NCBI GenBank assembly: GCA_002479215.1 | Contig: DLME01000300.1 | Span: 1-7,024, forward strand | Direction of reading: 5' to 3' | Origin: Syntrophaceae bacterium UBA7544 | GTDB taxonomy: Bacteria; Desulfobacterota; Syntrophia; Syntrophales; Smithellaceae | DNA length: 7,024 bases | Part shown: one piece after another, positions 5,665 to 7,024 of the stretch | Layout of the letters: each line of letters starts with the position of its first letter | Numbering within the stretch: position 1 is the stretch's first letter | The notes under the pieces: generated by a model | What the model was told of the DNA's origin: nothing | Databases searched by the model: none | What the model saw: the letters and a program-made list of their open reading frames with translations, nothing else | Made by a program: the position numbers and the translations under genes

Positions 5665-6702
5665 ATGCAAAGAAGAATTATTCACATCGATATGGATGCT
5701 TTCTTCGCCGCGGTCGAGGAAAAGAAAAATCCAGCTCTGCTTGGCAAGCCTGTCGTTATTGGAGGCGGGGGAAACCCCAATAAGAGAGGAGTTGTTTCGA
5801 CAGCCAATTATGAAGCCAGAAAATACGGCATCCATTCCGCCATACCGCTGAGGACTGCCTACAAGCTCTGTCCTCACGCGGTTTTCCTTCCTGTTGATTA
5901 TGAAGCATATTCAGCAGTTTCTCAGCAGTTCAAATCTGTCCTTTTGTCGATTACGCCGGTTATGGAAAATGCCGGTATTGACGAAGTATTTTTGGATGTA
6001 TCCGAACTATCAGAGACGGCTGAAATTATCGCCTCCAAAATTAAAGCCGGGATTAAAGAAAAAACAGGCTTAACCTGTTCTATCGGCATCGCTCCAAACA
6101 AGCTTCTGGCCAAAATCGCCTCCGATCTGCGCAAACCGGATGGTCTCACCATACTGAATGAAACTGATATTGAAAGTCAACTATGGCCGTTACCCATCCG
6201 CAAATTATATGGGATCGGGCCGAAAACAGAAGAACATTTAAAAAATATCGGCATTGATACCATCGGACAGCTGGCCTCATTACTGCTGGAAAAGCTAATT
6301 GAAAACTTCGGCAATTCCTACGGTCAATACCTTTATGACGCTTCACGGGGAATTGACGACAGCCCGCTGATTACCCACTGGGAGCCGAAATCCATCAGCC
6401 GTGAAACCACCTTTCAGGAAGATGTCAAAAACTGGCAGGTAATTGCTCGAACGCTCGCGGAACTGGCCAAGGAAGTTGTTGCTGATATGCAAGATAGCGG
6501 ATATCAGACCAAAACCGTTACCATAAAAATCAGGTTCGGCGATTTCCAGACTCTGACCAGAGCAAAAACAATGGCTGATTATACGGACGCTGAAGAAGAG
6601 ATTCGGAAAGCAGCTTTTTCCTGTCTTAAACGTATTGACCTTAATAAGCGAGTGAGGCTAATAGGCGTTCGAGCCACTAATCTAGAAAAAGTTCAGGAGT
6701 GA
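5665..6702 (+). CDS. dinB: DNA polymerase IV (Y-family translesion polymerase)
   Basis: Low-fidelity Y-family polymerase that bypasses damaged template bases. The 345-residue protein opens with IIHIDMDAFFAAVE (5-18): Asp9 is the first catalytic acid and Phe14 the steric-gate position. RGVVSTANYEARKYGIHSAI (41-60) is the fingers region. IDEVFLDVS (105-113) supplies Asp106 and Glu107; the residue before it is Gly104, where Ser is usual. SIGIAPNKLLAKIASDLRKP (139-158) completes the palm, LYGIGPKTEEHL (181-192) is the thumb helix-hairpin-helix, and the little-finger domain runs from about 240 to 340 (KSISRETTF at 242-250, RLIGVRATNL at 331-340). The protein stops at EKVQE, so the C-terminal clamp-binding peptide (QL.LF type) that often ends DinB is not seen. 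The ATG at 5665 fits the usual N-terminus, but no Shine-Dalgarno site precedes it. No LexA box was recognised. It is divergent from the mla operon, with no evident functional link. Confidence 0.97.
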   Translation: MQRRIIHIDMDAFFAAVEEKKNPALLGKPVVIGGGGNPNKRGVVSTANYEARKYGIHSAIPLRTAYKLCPHAVFLPVDYEAYSAVSQQFKSVLLSITPVMENAGIDEVFLDVSELSETAEIIASKIKAGIKEKTGLTCSIGIAPNKLLAKIASDLRKPDGLTILNETDIESQLWPLPIRKLYGIGPKTEEHLKNIGIDTIGQLASLLLEKLIENFGNSYGQYLYDASRGIDDSPLITHWEPKSISRETTFQEDVKNWQVIARTLAELAKEVVADMQDSGYQTKTVTIKIRFGDFQTLTRAKTMADYTDAEEEIRKAAFSCLKRIDLNKRVRLIGVRATNLEKVQE

Positions 6703-6786
6703 GAATATATATCTTTTATCAACGCGCCGTTACACTAAAAGCGATAGAAGGTTTATATTATAGACAACATCCTATTTTTATATAAT

Positions 6787-6831
6787 TGGTGCCCCTGGCA
6801 CGAGTCGAACGCGCGGCACACGGATTAGGAA
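6787..6831 (-). other. 3' half of a tRNA-Arg(CCT) gene, probable attachment-site (att) scar
   Basis: Read on the minus strand, this is the 3' part of a tRNA: anticodon loop TTCCTAA (6825-6831, anticodon CCT), anticodon-stem strand TCCGT, variable loop GTGCC, T-arm GCGCG-TTCGACT-CGTGC (6798-6814, pairs fully with one G-U), acceptor strand CAGGGGC (6791-6797), discriminator A and encoded CCA (6787-6789). Upstream of the loop the match ends abruptly. The next five bases, TCGCA, do not pair with TCCGT; no D-arm is present, and no GCCCCTG acceptor partner is found within reach. It is therefore not a functional tRNA. Site-specific integrases commonly recombine in the anticodon loop or T-arm and leave such 3' duplicates. 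From the orientation, the intact tRNA and the inserted element should lie to the right, beyond the window. Confidence 0.8.
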
Positions 6832-6848
6832 TGCGAAAAACATGAAAG

Positions 6849-6882
6849 ACGGGTGGAATAATAATCACCCGTTTTTCTTTTT
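6849..6882 (+). terminator. Rho-independent terminator
   Basis: A perfect 7-bp stem ACGGGTG (6849-6855) / CACCCGT (6866-6872) with a 10-nt loop (GAATAATAAT) is followed by TTTTTCTTTTT on the plus strand. It could end transcripts from dinB, whose stop codon is 147 nt upstream. Because it lies beyond the tRNA fragment, it may instead belong to the integrated element. On the minus strand the trailing T-run is poorer, so plus-strand action is favoured. Confidence 0.75.
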
Positions 6883-6921
6883 AAATATTTATTACGCTTG
6901 AATAAACTAAAAAATTCATAG

Positions 6922-6957
6922 TTGGATAAAATTGGATTGAGTTGGAAGCATTTTGGA
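6922..6957 (+). repeat. Four TTGGA boxes spaced one DNA turn apart
   Basis: TTGGA begins at 6922, 6932, 6942 and 6953, giving spacings of 10, 10 and 11 bp. Three of the four copies extend to TTGGAT. The boxes lie on one face of the helix, in gene-free AT-rich DNA about 90-125 bp from the tRNA fragment. A short direct repeat, GGCACA-AAAATA-GGCACA, follows at 6965-6982. I see no gene in 6703-7024. Phased short repeats beside an att site resemble binding arrays for an integrase or excision factor, but this is inference from layout. Confidence 0.45.
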
Positions 6958-7024
6958 TATGATGGGCACAAAAATAGGCACAGTCTATTATAGGATATCC
7001 CGACCAATATTTGACTTTACAAAC

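Noticed and set aside
6825..7007. 60-residue minus-strand open frame over the tRNA fragment and terminator
   Set aside because: It runs through the tRNA anticodon loop and a terminator stem, uses TTG as start, has no ribosome site and no protein-like features.
6987..7015. Minus-strand TATAAT (6987-6992) as a promoter
   Set aside because: The -10 is perfect, but the sequence 17 bp upstream is GTCAAA and no gene follows on the minus strand in reach.
6947..7024. Plus-strand open frame containing MMGTKIGTVYYR, perhaps an integrase fragment
   Set aside because: Only about 26 codons are visible to the edge, with no convincing ribosome site and no recognisable domain. The resemblance to integrase tails is too vague.

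Overview
The window looks like chromosomal DNA from a Gram-negative, outer-membrane-bearing bacterium. The closest feel is the former Deltaproteobacteria (Desulfobacterota, Syntrophus/Smithella-like). That placement is an inference from gene order (mlaE-F-D-C-A, with no mlaB), protein style and moderate GC; no search was run.

Layout. Positions 1-268 (minus) hold the start of a small membrane protein gene cut by the window edge. Positions 361-5343 (minus) hold one tightly packed operon, read right to left: mlaE, mlaF, mlaD, mlaC, mlaA and then an outer-membrane beta-barrel gene. Spacings are 8 bp, a 4-bp overlap, 29 bp, 63 bp and 24 bp. Positions 5344-5664 form a divergent intergenic region holding the mla leader, a ~125-bp palindromic repeat element and the dinB leader. 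Positions 5665-6702 (plus) encode DNA polymerase IV (dinB). Positions 6703-7024 have no gene. They hold the 3' half of a tRNA-Arg(CCT) gene, a rho-independent terminator and four helically spaced TTGGA boxes, which together look like the end of an integrated element.

How the genes work together. The operon encodes the Mla phospholipid-trafficking system. MlaE (permease), MlaF (ATPase) and MlaD (MCE ring) form the inner-membrane complex. MlaC is the periplasmic lipid carrier and MlaA the outer-membrane lipoprotein. The last gene encodes a small beta-barrel that could be an outer-membrane partner of MlaA. DinB (translesion synthesis) is transcribed divergently and has no evident functional link.

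Main points of interest: (1) MlaF carries a C-terminal extension of about 165 residues that reads as a complete but catalytically degenerate GGDEF domain, in an operon lacking the usual STAS partner MlaB. (2) The beta-barrel gene appears to start at a non-standard ACG codon placed perfectly behind a strong Shine-Dalgarno site, or to contain a one-base error there. (3) The tRNA-Arg 3' fragment is a likely attachment-site scar, with the mobile element predicted to lie to the right of the window.
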